From HXMU1420-13 sp965249965 (GTDB lineage: Bacteria; Bacteroidota; Rhodothermia; Balneolales; Balneolaceae), in assembly GCA_965249965.1 (NCBI GenBank), contig OZ252262.1:1860001-1924000 (forward strand): DNA of 64,000 nucleotides. Direction: 5' to 3'. The notes under the pieces are model-generated. The model saw only the letters and a program-made list of their open reading frames with translations, did not search any database and was not told the DNA's origin. The position numbers were made by a program, and so were the translations under genes. Below are positions 1-7,761 of the stretch, piece after piece. Positions within the stretch are counted from its first letter, which is position 1. Every line of letters begins with the position of its first letter.

Positions 1-575
1 TTGAAACCGCAATGTTTAACGACGATTTCTCTTCTGTGTACCAAAATTATATAAACCTGGAGAGCTTTGTAGATCACTTTTTATTAAATGAATTGAGCGG
101 TAACCCAGATGCGTATCGTTTAAGTACCTACTTACACAAAGACAAGGAAGGAAAACTGAATATGGGTCCAATTTGGGATTTTAATATCGCTTTTGGCAAC
201 GATGGTAGAAGTACCACAGATGGATGGATTTATCTTTACAATGAAAATTTTCCTGATGATTTATGGTTAATTCCATTCTATTGGGAGAAGTTTACACAAG
301 ATCAAACATTTAGAGACGCTGTAAAAGCAAGATGGAATGAGCTAAAAGGAACTTCTTTTAATTCGGCCAATTTACATGCTAAAATAGATGTATACATTGC
401 TGAACTTGAGTCTGGAGACGCTATAAATAGGAACTATAAAAAATGGGATGTACTGGGAGAGGAGCTAATTTTCAATTCATTTGTGGGTGAAACCTATCAG
501 GATGAGATTGATTATTTAAAGGGGTGGATTGATGATAGAATCACCTGGATGGATGCCCAGATTCAATCCTTTTAA
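1..575 (+). CDS. CotH-family protein, C-terminal part (5' end outside window)
   Basis: The reading frame is open from the left edge (codons in phase with base 3) to TAA at 573-575, so only the last ~190 residues are seen and the ATG at 12 is probably internal. The stretch KDKEGKLNMGPIWDFNIAFG matches the CotH kinase-like domain, in which a WDFD/N-type motif follows a G-P. Family knowledge: CotH proteins are protein kinase-like, occur in spore coats and, in Bacteroidota-type bacteria, in large secreted or surface proteins. Segments around residues 15-60 (ESFVDHFLLNEL) also fit the family. Nothing here shows the signal peptide or upstream domains. The protein ends soon after the kinase-like domain, with no C-terminal sorting domain. 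Substrate unknown. Confidence 0.8.
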   Translation, partial: ETAMFNDDFSSVYQNYINLESFVDHFLLNELSGNPDAYRLSTYLHKDKEGKLNMGPIWDFNIAFGNDGRSTTDGWIYLYNENFPDDLWLIPFYWEKFTQDQTFRDAVKARWNELKGTSFNSANLHAKIDVYIAELESGDAINRNYKKWDVLGEELIFNSFVGETYQDEIDYLKGWIDDRITWMDAQIQSF

Positions 576-607
576 ACAGTAATCTGAGATAATCTCTAGA
601 GTGGGAA

Positions 608-619
608 TGATTTACGAAA
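608..619 (+). promoter_or_regulatory. Possible ECF promoter element (copy 1) upstream of the sigma gene
   Basis: TGATTTACGAAA lies 34 bases before the sigma factor start. A 10/12 match, TGATTACCGAAA, lies upstream of the fasciclin gene (1986-1997). ECF sigma factors commonly autoregulate and drive the linked target, so a shared -35-like element is plausible, but two copies are weak evidence. Confidence 0.25.
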
Positions 620-653
620 GATGGGTGGTTAAATATCCAACTAACCTTTTTTT

Positions 654-1208
654 GTGTCACAACCTGTTCCATTACTTTCCATTTCCGTAGAAGACAAAAT
701 AATCCGATATCTCTCTAAAAAAGATGAACGAGCCATTGAATTGATCTTTGAGAATTATTCAATAGCCCTGCTAAATGCTATTCGTGTTATCGTAAAATCC
801 GAAACTATTGCGGAGGATATTCTCCAACAAGTATTAGTGAAGGTTTGGCAAAAAGGGGATACATTTAATTCCTCGAAAGCTGGTTTATACACCTGGTTAA
901 TTCGAATCGCAAAAAATGCAGCAATTGATGCAACTAGAAGCAAAGATTTTTCTAAAAAGAAGAAATCCGATTCGATAGATAATTACGTATTTAATGGTGA
1001 GGCTATTCATCAACAGAGAATACAAGAGCGGAACAGCGGTGTTTGGGAAACGGTAGATCAACTGCCTGAAGCCCAACGAAGTTTAATAGATATGGCATAT
1101 TTTCAAGGATTTACACAGCAAGAAATATCGCAGGAACTTAATATTCCATTAGGAACTGTTAAAACCAGAATGCGTACTGCGTTAAAAACTTTAAGACGCA
1201 TTTTTTGA
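654..1208 (+). CDS. ECF-type RNA polymerase sigma factor (SigK/RskA-associated type)
   Basis: A 184-aa sigma-70 family protein. Region 2 spans roughly residues 20-95 (FENYSIALLNAIR, then AEDILQQVLVKVWQ and a YTWLIRIAKNAAID core-binding/-10 segment). Region 4 is the helix-turn-helix at about 125-180 (GFTQQEISQELNIPLGTVKTR). Length is normal for the group. The start used is GTG; I see no better ATG in frame and no strong Shine-Dalgarno. Only 4 bases separate its stop from the anti-sigma factor start, so the two are almost certainly co-transcribed and translationally linked. The region 4 sequence and the RskA-like partner place it with sigma factors released by a membrane anti-sigma factor. It would act in the cytoplasm on its own promoter and probably on the fasciclin gene. 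Confidence 0.92.
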   Translation: MSQPVPLLSISVEDKIIRYLSKKDERAIELIFENYSIALLNAIRVIVKSETIAEDILQQVLVKVWQKGDTFNSSKAGLYTWLIRIAKNAAIDATRSKDFSKKKKSDSIDNYVFNGEAIHQQRIQERNSGVWETVDQLPEAQRSLIDMAYFQGFTQQEISQELNIPLGTVKTRMRTALKTLRRIF

Positions 1209-1212
1209 TAAA

Positions 1213-1977
1213 ATGAATGTGAAGCAACTCATAGAATCAGGACTTCTGGAACAATATGTTTCGGGGGTTTTGCCGGATGCACAGATTAAGGAAATAGATG
1301 ATATGGCTGCATCTCATCCAGAGTTACAGCAAGAGATAGATGCAATCCGGACCTCCATGAATAATTACGCTCGTTCAACCGGGCGGGCACCAACTTCGTC
1401 CATTCTAGAAAAGGCCAAGCTTGATATTCAGTCTGATGAAATAAGTACAGAATATAGATCTGAGTCTGAAGAAATTAATACACCCACGAAGCCAACATTT
1501 GATATTTATAAAATAGCTGCATCAATTATTTTAATTGCCAGTCTTGGATTGAATGGGTTTTTCTTTGCCCAGCTTCAGAATACTAAAGAGAATCAGACAG
1601 CTACATTTCAAGAACTGCAAAGTTTAAGTTCACAATTCGATGTGGTAACGAGCGCTGCAAATGTGCAGGTTCCTTTGTATGGGTTAGATAATGCACCGCA
1701 ATCGCATGCAACGGTATATATCAATCAGCAAACAAGAGATGTTTACATCAAAATAGGGGATCTACCTGTTCCACCAAGTGGGCACCAATATCAATTATGG
1801 GCAGATCGAGATGGCCATATGCATAACATTGGGATTTTTCATCACAACAAAGAATTACAACATTTGGCTGTTTTCGAAGGGGACTTCGAGTCGCTAAATG
1901 TAACACTCGAAGAAGAAGGTGGATCTGAAACAGCTACGGTAGAACGTGCTTATTTGAGCGGAAAAGCCCAATCTTAA
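1213..1977 (+). CDS. RskA-like membrane anti-sigma factor
   Basis: 254 aa. An N-terminal cytosolic zinc-finger-like/anti-sigma helical segment (residues 1-75, with LLEQYVSGVLPDAQIKEID) should bind and hold the upstream sigma factor. One transmembrane helix follows at about 99-119 (IAASIILIASLGLNGFFFAQ). The rest is an extracytoplasmic domain typical of anti-sigma-K factor RskA, with VPPSGHQYQLWADRDG as the characteristic stretch. The HCxxC motif of zinc-binding anti-sigma factors is absent, as in many RskA-type proteins. It starts 4 bases after the sigma gene. Known RskA proteins are inactivated by regulated intramembrane proteolysis in response to envelope signals; the signal here is unknown. 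Confidence 0.9.
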   Translation: MNVKQLIESGLLEQYVSGVLPDAQIKEIDDMAASHPELQQEIDAIRTSMNNYARSTGRAPTSSILEKAKLDIQSDEISTEYRSESEEINTPTKPTFDIYKIAASIILIASLGLNGFFFAQLQNTKENQTATFQELQSLSSQFDVVTSAANVQVPLYGLDNAPQSHATVYINQQTRDVYIKIGDLPVPPSGHQYQLWADRDGHMHNIGIFHHNKELQHLAVFEGDFESLNVTLEEEGGSETATVERAYLSGKAQS

Positions 1978-1985
1978 ATTTTTTT

Positions 1986-1997
1986 TGATTACCGAAA
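1986..1997 (+). promoter_or_regulatory. Possible ECF promoter element (copy 2) upstream of the fasciclin gene
   Basis: TGATTACCGAAA, 64 bases before the fasciclin ATG. It resembles the element at 608-619 in front of the sigma gene. It is proposed only as a candidate sigma-dependent element; the -10 partner is not obvious, though a CGTAC occurs about 20 bases downstream. Confidence 0.25.
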
Positions 1998-2061
1998 TCC
2001 AAACGCTCTCCGGACTTCGTACCTATAGTAACTTCAATCTTAAACAAAACAACTATTCATC

Positions 2062-2577
2062 ATGAAGTTATCTAAAATCACTGCAGGATTGTTCGCTCTA
2101 GTGCTGGCTTTCAGTCTTTCAAATGTTCAAGCACAAAATAAAAATATCGTAGAATTAGCTGTAGGAACTGAGTCATTATCTACATTAGTAGCAGCTGTTC
2201 AAGCAGGTGGGCTGGTCGAGACGTTACAAGGGGATGGTCCTTTCACTGTATTTGCTCCAACAAATGAAGCATTCGCAAAATTACCAGAAGGTGTTGTAGA
2301 AAATCTATTAAAGCCGGAAAACAAAGATGCTTTAGTAGCTGTGTTAACGTACCACGTTGTGGCAGGTAAAGTTAAATCTACAGATTTAAGTGATGGTATG
2401 ACTGCAACTACCGTAGAAGGAAGTGATATTACAGTAGGCATTAGCTATGGCAACGTAAAAATTGACAATGCAAAAGTTGCTGCTGCAGATATTATGGCAA
2501 GCAACGGTGTAGTACACGTAATTGATACCGTGATTCTACCACCAAGTATTATAGATGCATTATCAGCAGGTAATTAA
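2062..2577 (+). CDS. Secreted fasciclin (FAS1) domain protein
   Basis: 171 aa with a clear Sec signal peptide (MKLSKITAGLFALVLAFSL...VQAQ, cleavage after about residue 24) and a single FAS1 domain filling the rest. The H1/H2 hallmark motifs are present: GPFTVFAPTNEAFAKLP early and GVVHVIDTVILPP at the end. FAS1 proteins are periplasmic or surface adhesion/matrix proteins. The gene stands directly behind the sigma/anti-sigma pair but has its own 84-base leader, so it is probably a separate transcript. In Mycobacterium tuberculosis, SigK/RskA controls the fasciclin proteins MPT70 and MPT83, which makes this gene the likely target of the pair. An intrinsic terminator follows. Confidence 0.93.
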   Translation: MKLSKITAGLFALVLAFSLSNVQAQNKNIVELAVGTESLSTLVAAVQAGGLVETLQGDGPFTVFAPTNEAFAKLPEGVVENLLKPENKDALVAVLTYHVVAGKVKSTDLSDGMTATTVEGSDITVGISYGNVKIDNAKVAAADIMASNGVVHVIDTVILPPSIIDALSAGN

Positions 2578-2613
2578 TAGTTTATATACTTCGTTACTAA
2601 AAAGGTTAGAAAG

Positions 2614-2641
2614 AGCCGGTGTGGAAGCATCGGCTTTTTTT
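2614..2641 (+). terminator. Rho-independent terminator after the fasciclin gene
   Basis: 8-bp stem AGCCGGTG / CATCGGCT with one G-T pair, a 6-base loop, then a run of seven T. It lies 36 bases after the fasciclin stop. Confidence 0.85.
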
Positions 2642-2715
2642 ATGCATTTTTTTTGATTTAGAAATGATAAATCAATTAATTCACAATAGTCTGGGAATAA
2701 AATAAAGGGGAAAAA

Positions 2716-3684
2716 ATGATAGAGCATTATATCACGTGGTGGAATGTGGAGAACTTATTCGACGAAAAAGATGCACCTGAAGAAAGAAGACCACCAAGTT
2801 TAAAGCGAAAAATTAAAGCTGATCTCACCAACTGGACAGCAGAAGTTCTCGATCGAAAACTCACAAATTTGGCTTCTGTGATTGATCAGGTAAATAATGG
2901 AGCTGGACCGGATATTCTTGGACTATGTGAAATTGAAAACAAACATGTTCTTGAAGCATTAATTGGTAAACTAACATTGAATCGAAATTACACTGTGATT
3001 CATCACGACATGTCGGACAATCGCGGCATTGATGTGGCCTTTATTTACGATTCTGACAAATATGAATTTCAAGAAGGTACTTTTTTTCACTATCCGGTTA
3101 TAAAGCGCTATCCGACCAGGGAAATTGTTCAGGCCACTCTGAAAGTAAAGGAATCCGGTACGGAATTAATTCTGCTTGGCAATCATTGGCCATCAAGATC
3201 AGGTGGACAATATGAATCGGAGCCATATCGAATATTAACTGCCGAGACATTGAGCTATTTCATGGAGCGTATTCAGGAAATCAAAGGCAAAGATATTCCG
3301 GTAATTGTGATGGGTGATTTTAACGACGAGCCGCATAATCGTTCGTTAATGGAGTATGCATTAAGTGTAGTGGATCGAGATAAGGTAGTTTATGCACGTA
3401 ATCCTGTACTTTATAATTTGATGTGGGAATTAATGGGAACACGAAGAGCTAGCTATGTGTATGGCGGTGTTCCTATGATGATCGATCAGTTTTTGGTCTC
3501 GAAAGGAATAGCGAAAAAATCAGGCAATTTTGTGTTAGATGATAACCCGACAAAGCTTGAAGTTTTTGAAGGGATGGTAAAAGGGAGATATGATGAACCA
3601 ATTCGATTTGGCCAGAAAACACCGAATTTGGATGGTTTTAGCGATCATTTGCCGATTTCATTTCTTTTGAAAGAAAAGTCTTAA
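2716..3684 (+). CDS. Endonuclease/exonuclease/phosphatase (EEP) family hydrolase
   Basis: 322 aa, no signal peptide. It opens with WWNVENLFD, the N-terminal EEP motif with the metal-site Asn. Family motifs follow in order: LGLCEIEN (metal-binding Glu), GNHWPSR, VMGDFNDEP (catalytic Asp/Asn near residue 200) and GFSDHLPISF near the C terminus (catalytic Asp-His). All key residues of the DNase I-like fold are present, so it should be active. The family covers nucleases, phosphodiesterases and phosphatases, and the substrate cannot be told from sequence. The NVENLFD opening is typical of a bacterial subfamily usually annotated only as endonuclease. It is transcribed alone; the next genes are on the other strand, 3 bases away. 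Confidence 0.9.
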   Translation: MIEHYITWWNVENLFDEKDAPEERRPPSLKRKIKADLTNWTAEVLDRKLTNLASVIDQVNNGAGPDILGLCEIENKHVLEALIGKLTLNRNYTVIHHDMSDNRGIDVAFIYDSDKYEFQEGTFFHYPVIKRYPTREIVQATLKVKESGTELILLGNHWPSRSGGQYESEPYRILTAETLSYFMERIQEIKGKDIPVIVMGDFNDEPHNRSLMEYALSVVDRDKVVYARNPVLYNLMWELMGTRRASYVYGGVPMMIDQFLVSKGIAKKSGNFVLDDNPTKLEVFEGMVKGRYDEPIRFGQKTPNLDGFSDHLPISFLLKEKS

Positions 3685-3687
3685 AAC

Positions 3688-4233
3688 TCACTTTCTACGA
3701 TATCTGAGTTGGATCATCCCATTAGCAAATTTCTCGGTTGAAATTGCTTCAAGAGAGATGTGATCGACTGCAGTTCCCGGGAATAAGCGGATCCCATCTC
3801 CTAAAAGAATCGGGAAAACTGAGATAATAAATTCATCAATCAGATTATGCTTAATAAGGAGTGACACCACCTTTCCACCACCATCACAATAGATGTTTTT
3901 ACCGGGTTTCGATTTCAGATCTTCAATTAATGTTTTGATGTGGCCGGAGTAAAACTGAACTCCATTTTCAGGTTCTTTCTGTGTTCTTGTCAGCACATAA
4001 CAATCGAATTTTTCTGATTGTGCAAATACACCATCTGTGAGCTTTAATACTACATCATAGGTGCGTTTACCTACGATGTATGTATCAACATTAGATGTGA
4101 ACTCATTATATCCGTAATCGTTCTCACCATGATCGATGGAATCCAACCAGTCTATTTCATCTTCTTTAGTCGCAATAAATCCATCAAGACTCATCGCAAT
4201 GTAAAGTATTAGTTTACGATTCGAACCCATCAA
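3688..4233 (-). CDS. Dihydrofolate reductase-like protein (RibD C-terminal domain)
   Basis: 181 aa. The opening LILYIAMSLDGFIA and the later KNIYCDGGGKVVSLLI are signatures of the RibD_C/DHFR-like fold that binds NAD(P)H. Length and layout match the stand-alone YwjB/YyaP-like reductases, not bifunctional RibD, since no deaminase domain is attached. The actual substrate is unknown for this group. Two ATG codons are adjacent at the start (MMGS). It is the last gene of a leftward set with the DUF1059, DinB and DUF1801 genes upstream, separated by 6 bases from the first of these. Such small stress or detoxification-type genes often cluster, but the shared role is not known. Confidence 0.88.
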   Translation of the reverse strand: MMGSNRKLILYIAMSLDGFIATKEDEIDWLDSIDHGENDYGYNEFTSNVDTYIVGKRTYDVVLKLTDGVFAQSEKFDCYVLTRTQKEPENGVQFYSGHIKTLIEDLKSKPGKNIYCDGGGKVVSLLIKHNLIDEFIISVFPILLGDGIRLFPGTAVDHISLEAISTEKFANGMIQLRYRRK

Positions 4234-4239
4234 ATAATA

Positions 4240-4476
4240 TTAACTATGAGGTAGGGCATCAAAATCGGCTCTGCGAGCTGCCATCCATTCATCAAAGGCA
4301 CCTGGTTTAGAACCGAATTCTTTCATTTTTCTCATTGCTGCAAGGTGAGCCTCATCATTCTTAGCAAACATTTCCATGCCGTGTTTTTTACTCATTTCGG
4401 CAATTTCTTCAAATGTTTCGGCACGAAATTCGAGATCACAGGCTCCACCTAATTGGGTGCAGGTCATTGTTTTCAT
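4240..4476 (-). CDS. DUF1059-like small protein
   Basis: 78 aa from the preferred ATG at 4476, giving MKTMTCTQLGGACDLEF at the N terminus. This matches the DUF1059 pattern, with a Cys-x-x-LGG-x-C-D near the start. The open frame extends 18 codons further upstream (to 4530), but that extension (MLWLMDITFIYN...) overlaps the AT-rich spacer and does not resemble the family, so I prefer the internal start. The two cysteines at the N terminus could bind metal or form a disulphide. The C-terminal half is charged and helical. Function is unknown. It is co-directional with the RibD-C and DinB genes. Confidence 0.72.
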   Translation of the reverse strand: MKTMTCTQLGGACDLEFRAETFEEIAEMSKKHGMEMFAKNDEAHLAAMRKMKEFGSKPGAFDEWMAARRADFDALPHS

Positions 4477-4538
4477 AGTACTGCCATTAATTTTGTTATA
4501 TATAAATGTAATATCCATCAACCAAAGCACAAAATCAG

Positions 4539-5096
4539 TTATCTGAAATCGTCTGTGAAGTGACCACCATGAATGCCTTTTTCTTTTTTCTCTTGATTGA
4601 ATTTATCTGATCCTCCTTTTGGTATTGATAAACTTTTCCATTTGTCACCAGCTTTCATTCTTCCCAGGTAAACAATTTGACCAATATGATAAGCATAGTG
4701 CATCATCTGACGATGAATTGCTTCTTCAATACTTAACTTCTGATTTCTAATAGTAATATTTGAATTAATATTAGATTCATTAATAGAATTTAGGGCTGAA
4801 AAGAGACAGTGCCAGCCTTCATTCCAAGCTTCGATAAGATGTTCTCTGGTTTTAATGATCGATTCAAATTCCTGTTCTCGGTTTCTCCAGGTCTTTTCCC
4901 CATCGCTTTTTAGGAAATCAGTCCAGCGTGATTTCATGTTTCCTGAAAGATGGTTCACAATTATAGCAATTGAATTACTTTCTTCATTGAACTCCCAGAA
5001 CAAATCATCATCTGTAATCTGTTCAAATGTTCGTTCGCCTAAAAGCTTGTAGTACTCAAATTGTTTGATGATTGCTGGAAGAGAATCTATACGCAT
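4539..5096 (-). CDS. DinB/DUF1572 family protein
   Basis: 185 aa, soluble. It fits the DUF1572 branch of the DinB-like four-helix fold: an early IVNHLSGNMKSRWTDFL segment with a His, and HRQMMHYAYHIGQIVYLGR, the conserved HxxxHxGQ motif whose histidines are expected metal ligands. DinB-like proteins include thiol-dependent transferases, but most members, like this one, have no known reaction. Its start lies one base after the stop of the upstream DUF1801 gene, which points to translational coupling in a leftward operon. The C terminus (KEKGIHGGHFTDDFR) is typical of DUF1572 proteins. Confidence 0.85.
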   Translation of the reverse strand: MRIDSLPAIIKQFEYYKLLGERTFEQITDDDLFWEFNEESNSIAIIVNHLSGNMKSRWTDFLKSDGEKTWRNREQEFESIIKTREHLIEAWNEGWHCLFSALNSINESNINSNITIRNQKLSIEEAIHRQMMHYAYHIGQIVYLGRMKAGDKWKSLSIPKGGSDKFNQEKKEKGIHGGHFTDDFR

Positions 5097-5097
5097 T

Positions 5098-5535
5098 TTA
5101 GGCTCCTAATAATGGTAAGTTTCGAACTTTTTTATAAGTCAGTGCTAATTTTAAACAATGATCAAGAGGTTCTTTTGGAAGTGTATTATTCAAATTAAAA
5201 ATTAGACCACGATTTTCATCAAACTTAAACAACCCTGGGTAAAGCTGTTTAAATGTTTCAACAAGAGTAGTTGTACATATAAAATAAATCCCAAAATTAT
5301 TGGGATTAGTTGGTTTCCACCCAAAACGAAAGGGACTTCCAATATTTGATCGGAAACTAGGCTCACCCCACTTAATGTTAATATCTAAACGAGATACAGA
5401 TTCAATTTCTGAAAGCACTTGCATTACGAGATTACGAAATTCTTGAAATCTCTTACGGATTTCAGGTGGATATTCTTCTATTAATGCATTCAAATTAATC
5501 TCAGTATTAACAACCAATTCGTTTTTTCTCTTCAT
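5098..5535 (-). CDS. DUF1801 domain protein
   Basis: 145 aa from the preferred ATG at 5535. The frame stays open to an ATG at 5625, but that would run antisense into the start and Shine-Dalgarno of the rightward gene at 5599 and adds sequence unlike the family. The segment YPPEIRKRFQEFRNLVMQ followed by INIKWGEPSF carries the W-G-x-P motif that marks DUF1801, the fold of YdhG and the Fur-controlled Fra/YdhG-like iron chaperones. The exact role is unknown. It is first in a leftward operon with the DinB gene one base downstream. Confidence 0.78.
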   Translation of the reverse strand: MKRKNELVVNTEINLNALIEEYPPEIRKRFQEFRNLVMQVLSEIESVSRLDINIKWGEPSFRSNIGSPFRFGWKPTNPNNFGIYFICTTTLVETFKQLYPGLFKFDENRGLIFNLNNTLPKEPLDHCLKLALTYKKVRNLPLLGA

Positions 5536-5598
5536 CTCTAATTCATAAGTATTTCGTAAGGATAAGTATAAACCTGAACTATCTAAAAGGAGGGTGTC

Positions 5599-6327
5599 AT
5601 GAAAGCAAAAATGCGAAACCTTCAAGTAGTGGTGTTTATACTTGCTGTTCTGTCCGTTTTCATAATAATTGCAGACTCAATAATTGTCAATTTTTATACT
5701 CAGGAAGTGGTACTTGACCCGAACGCAATCTCGAGCTGGGAAAAGATAATCATAATCGGAGCAATTATATTAGGTGTATTCTTTCTAGTTTCTATGTATT
5801 GGGTATGGAATCTTAAAGGAGATAAAGGCAGATTCTCAGCCGGTAAAGTGGTTACGCTAGTCTTTGGCTTGTTGAGTTTTTTCCTGCTGGTAGGGGAGAA
5901 AGCAGTTGCTAACAAAGTAGGTGAATTGATAAACGTTGATAGTAGCATCGACTCAATGATGGTTAACCTGCAAATGCTGTTTATTATACAATTAATCTAT
6001 GTTGTATTAATAATGGTTGAACTGGCTGCACAAGACACAAGTTATTCGATGAATTCCGATCAAAACTATGATGAACTTAAAGCTTCTAGAAATTTTATTG
6101 CCGCAATTTCAAGTATAATTCCAGGGTTAGGTCATTTGTATAAAGCCCATTATGGTACTGGAATTGGATTATTGGTTGTCAGCCCATTCTTTATATGGGC
6201 CGGATTGATCCTTGGTTGGGCAACATTTGGTATTGGATTATTGCTTCCGTTAATCTATTTATTATTGATTGGATGGCATGCTTATAACCTTGAAGATTGG
6301 AGAAAGCATCCTGCAGGAGTATTATAA
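5599..6327 (+). CDS. Polytopic membrane protein with TM2-like C-terminal module
   Basis: 242 aa. Four hydrophobic helices at about residues 8-33, 48-70, 80-98 and 122-142 are followed by a C-terminal part with SSIIPGLGHLYKAHYGTG and two more hydrophobic segments. P-G-L-G-H-x-Y followed by a glycine-rich membrane pair is the TM2-domain pattern. The start is well fixed: AAGGAGGG lies 5 bases in front of the ATG at 5599, among the best ribosome binding sites in the window. The gene stands alone between divergent and convergent neighbours. The family is widespread and has no assigned biochemical function. Confidence 0.75.
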   Translation: MKAKMRNLQVVVFILAVLSVFIIIADSIIVNFYTQEVVLDPNAISSWEKIIIIGAIILGVFFLVSMYWVWNLKGDKGRFSAGKVVTLVFGLLSFFLLVGEKAVANKVGELINVDSSIDSMMVNLQMLFIIQLIYVVLIMVELAAQDTSYSMNSDQNYDELKASRNFIAAISSIIPGLGHLYKAHYGTGIGLLVVSPFFIWAGLILGWATFGIGLLLPLIYLLLIGWHAYNLEDWRKHPAGVL

Positions 6328-6339
6328 GACTGAAATAAC

Positions 6340-6531
6340 TTATTTTGTTACATCTTCTGAAGCTTCAATGGCTTCAAGGATGAGCTCTGAAATTGATGGG
6401 GCTTCTTTTTCCAGGCAATTAACTGAAGATGATATAATTTGAAAGATACCCTCTGAAGAGAATTCGATATCCAGGTCAATTTTTGTAAGTGTAGCTTGCA
6501 TAGTGATCGTTGCTAATGCGTTGTTAACCAA
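6340..6531 (-). CDS. Small hypothetical protein (doubtful)
   Basis: An open frame of 63 aa, or 53 aa from the inner ATG at 6501 (MQATLTKIDLDIEFSSEG...). Composition is protein-like: acidic, with an amphipathic C-terminal helix and no rare-looking codons, and no competing gene covers it. No Shine-Dalgarno is seen, and I do not recognise a family. It sits convergent to the TM2-like gene, only 12 bases from its stop. It may be real or a chance frame. Confidence 0.35.
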   Translation of the reverse strand: MVNNALATITMQATLTKIDLDIEFSSEGIFQIISSSVNCLEKEAPSISELILEAIEASEDVTK

Positions 6532-6577
6532 TGCAATGCAAGTGATCGTTCCAAATTAAACGAGTTCGGCTAATTCG

Positions 6578-7192
6578 TTAAGCACGCCGCTTTTTGATTT
6601 TATAGGCTATGTTAAAACCCAAATAATTGTGATAATCTTTCCCGGCGATAATGAAAGAAGTGGTGTATTCCATTCTTCTGGATGAATAGCCAAATCGAAG
6701 TCCACAACCTAGGTTTGTAATAATCTCTTCAGTGTCTAACCAGTTTGCCGGTATTCTTTGAGTAATGATGTATCGGTTTTGAGTTAATACCGAGAGTTGT
6801 GCTCCAGCGAACCAATTTCCAGTTGCTGTTTCATTTTTCGGAAAGATATAATCTGATTTTAGATATCCATTTAAAAGGTGATTGGATCCTTCTCGACATG
6901 AATTGATATCCGGATATCTTGGATGTTCATGCTCACAACCACCCGGGTAGACAAAGACTCCGGATACCAATGCAACGGGCTCCAATCGGATCCCAATTCT
7001 GTATCTATTATTCAGATAATAGTTTGATTCCAGTATAAGACCTATACCTGAAGTGTTATTGAATTCATCGTTAGATTGGTTGTAAGTGATTCCGAATTGG
7101 AAGTCGGTAGATTTGAAAAACGATTGTGCGGTTGCAAAATCCGATGCTGTCAAGAATAGGACAATCACTAAAAGCTTGAAGAGATAGTTCAT
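6578..7192 (-). CDS. Secreted beta-rich, outer-membrane-protein-like hypothetical
   Basis: 204 aa from the ATG at 7192, which begins a proper Sec signal peptide (MNYLFKLLVIVLFLTASDFATAQS). The frame is open 16 codons further upstream, but that extension would bury the signal peptide. The mature part alternates polar and aromatic/hydrophobic residues (FQFGITYNQ, GIGLILESNYYL, WFAGAQLSVL, LGFNIAYKIK), as expected for a small beta-barrel of roughly eight strands. It has two Cys (GGCEHEH and NSCREG) close together, perhaps a disulphide in an exposed loop. No specific family is recognised. It is alone on its strand. Confidence 0.7.
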   Translation of the reverse strand: MNYLFKLLVIVLFLTASDFATAQSFFKSTDFQFGITYNQSNDEFNNTSGIGLILESNYYLNNRYRIGIRLEPVALVSGVFVYPGGCEHEHPRYPDINSCREGSNHLLNGYLKSDYIFPKNETATGNWFAGAQLSVLTQNRYIITQRIPANWLDTEEIITNLGCGLRFGYSSRRMEYTTSFIIAGKDYHNYLGFNIAYKIKKRRA

Positions 7193-7333
7193 TTTTATAA
7201 CCCGGTGCAGTAATATTATCAGCAAAAAAACGAATTCCAAACACGTTTATTTGCATTGAATTCTTAAAGCAACTTTTTGTGATAAATCCACGTACTGACG
7301 CAATGTAATTAATAGATTCACTAGGAGAACATC

Positions 7334-7507
7334 ATGGAAAAAGGAACTGGCATCGTAATTGGTATAGCTATTGGTACAGCAATAGGGGTGGCAACCGGTG
7401 CATTTGGACTTTGGATTGCTATTGGTGTTGTCTTGGGGGTTTTAATTGAAAATGGCGAATTTGAAGACTGGGAATTGTGGGGTTGTAATAAAACAGAGGA
7501 ACATTAA
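7334..7507 (+). CDS. 57-aa glycine-zipper membrane protein, copy 1
   Basis: Reading from ATG at 7334 gives a 57-residue protein starting MEKGTGIVIGIAIGTAIGVA and ending in an acidic tail (GEFEDWELWG...). AGGAG lies 6 bases before the start, supporting translation. Small residues repeat every fourth position (G-x-x-x-G/A) through two hydrophobic stretches, which suggests a tightly packed helical hairpin in the membrane. The next gene encodes a clear paralogue of exactly the same length, 3 bases downstream. Short glycine-zipper proteins of this look occur in many bacteria without known function. The pair could assemble as hetero-oligomers; that is inference. Confidence 0.75.
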   Translation: MEKGTGIVIGIAIGTAIGVATGAFGLWIAIGVVLGVLIENGEFEDWELWGCNKTEEH

Positions 7508-7510
7508 ATA

Positions 7511-7684
7511 ATGAAAATGAAATCAAAAAAAGGAACAGGTGTAGCTTTAGGATTAATATTTGGGACCGCCATTGGAGTTGTAACTGACAATATAGGTCTT
7601 TGGCTTTCGATGGGAATTGTTTTCGGGGCTGCATATGATGCAAAAATAATTAAAGAAGCCAAAAAAGAAGATACAAAGGCTTAA
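7511..7684 (+). CDS. 57-aa glycine-zipper membrane protein, copy 2
   Basis: From ATG at 7511: a 57-aa protein with a basic N terminus (MKMKSKKGTGVALGL), the shared core GTAIGVVTDNIGLWLS and a lysine-rich, charged tail. It aligns end to end with the protein encoded just upstream: KGTG at the N terminus, GTAIGV in the middle, then IGLW/FGLW and a G-x-V-x-G segment. It probably shares its transcript, the two stop and start codons being 3 bases apart (TAA ATA ATG), and could be translated by re-initiation. The acidic tail of copy 1 and the basic tail of copy 2 are complementary in charge. Function unknown. Confidence 0.72.
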   Translation: MKMKSKKGTGVALGLIFGTAIGVVTDNIGLWLSMGIVFGAAYDAKIIKEAKKEDTKA

Positions 7685-7761
7685 ACAGAGAGAGTCTGTT
7701 ATATTTATGAGAAGCGTAAGATTTGAGGCTTTTTTAATTTTTAGGATTTATATCTGAATGC

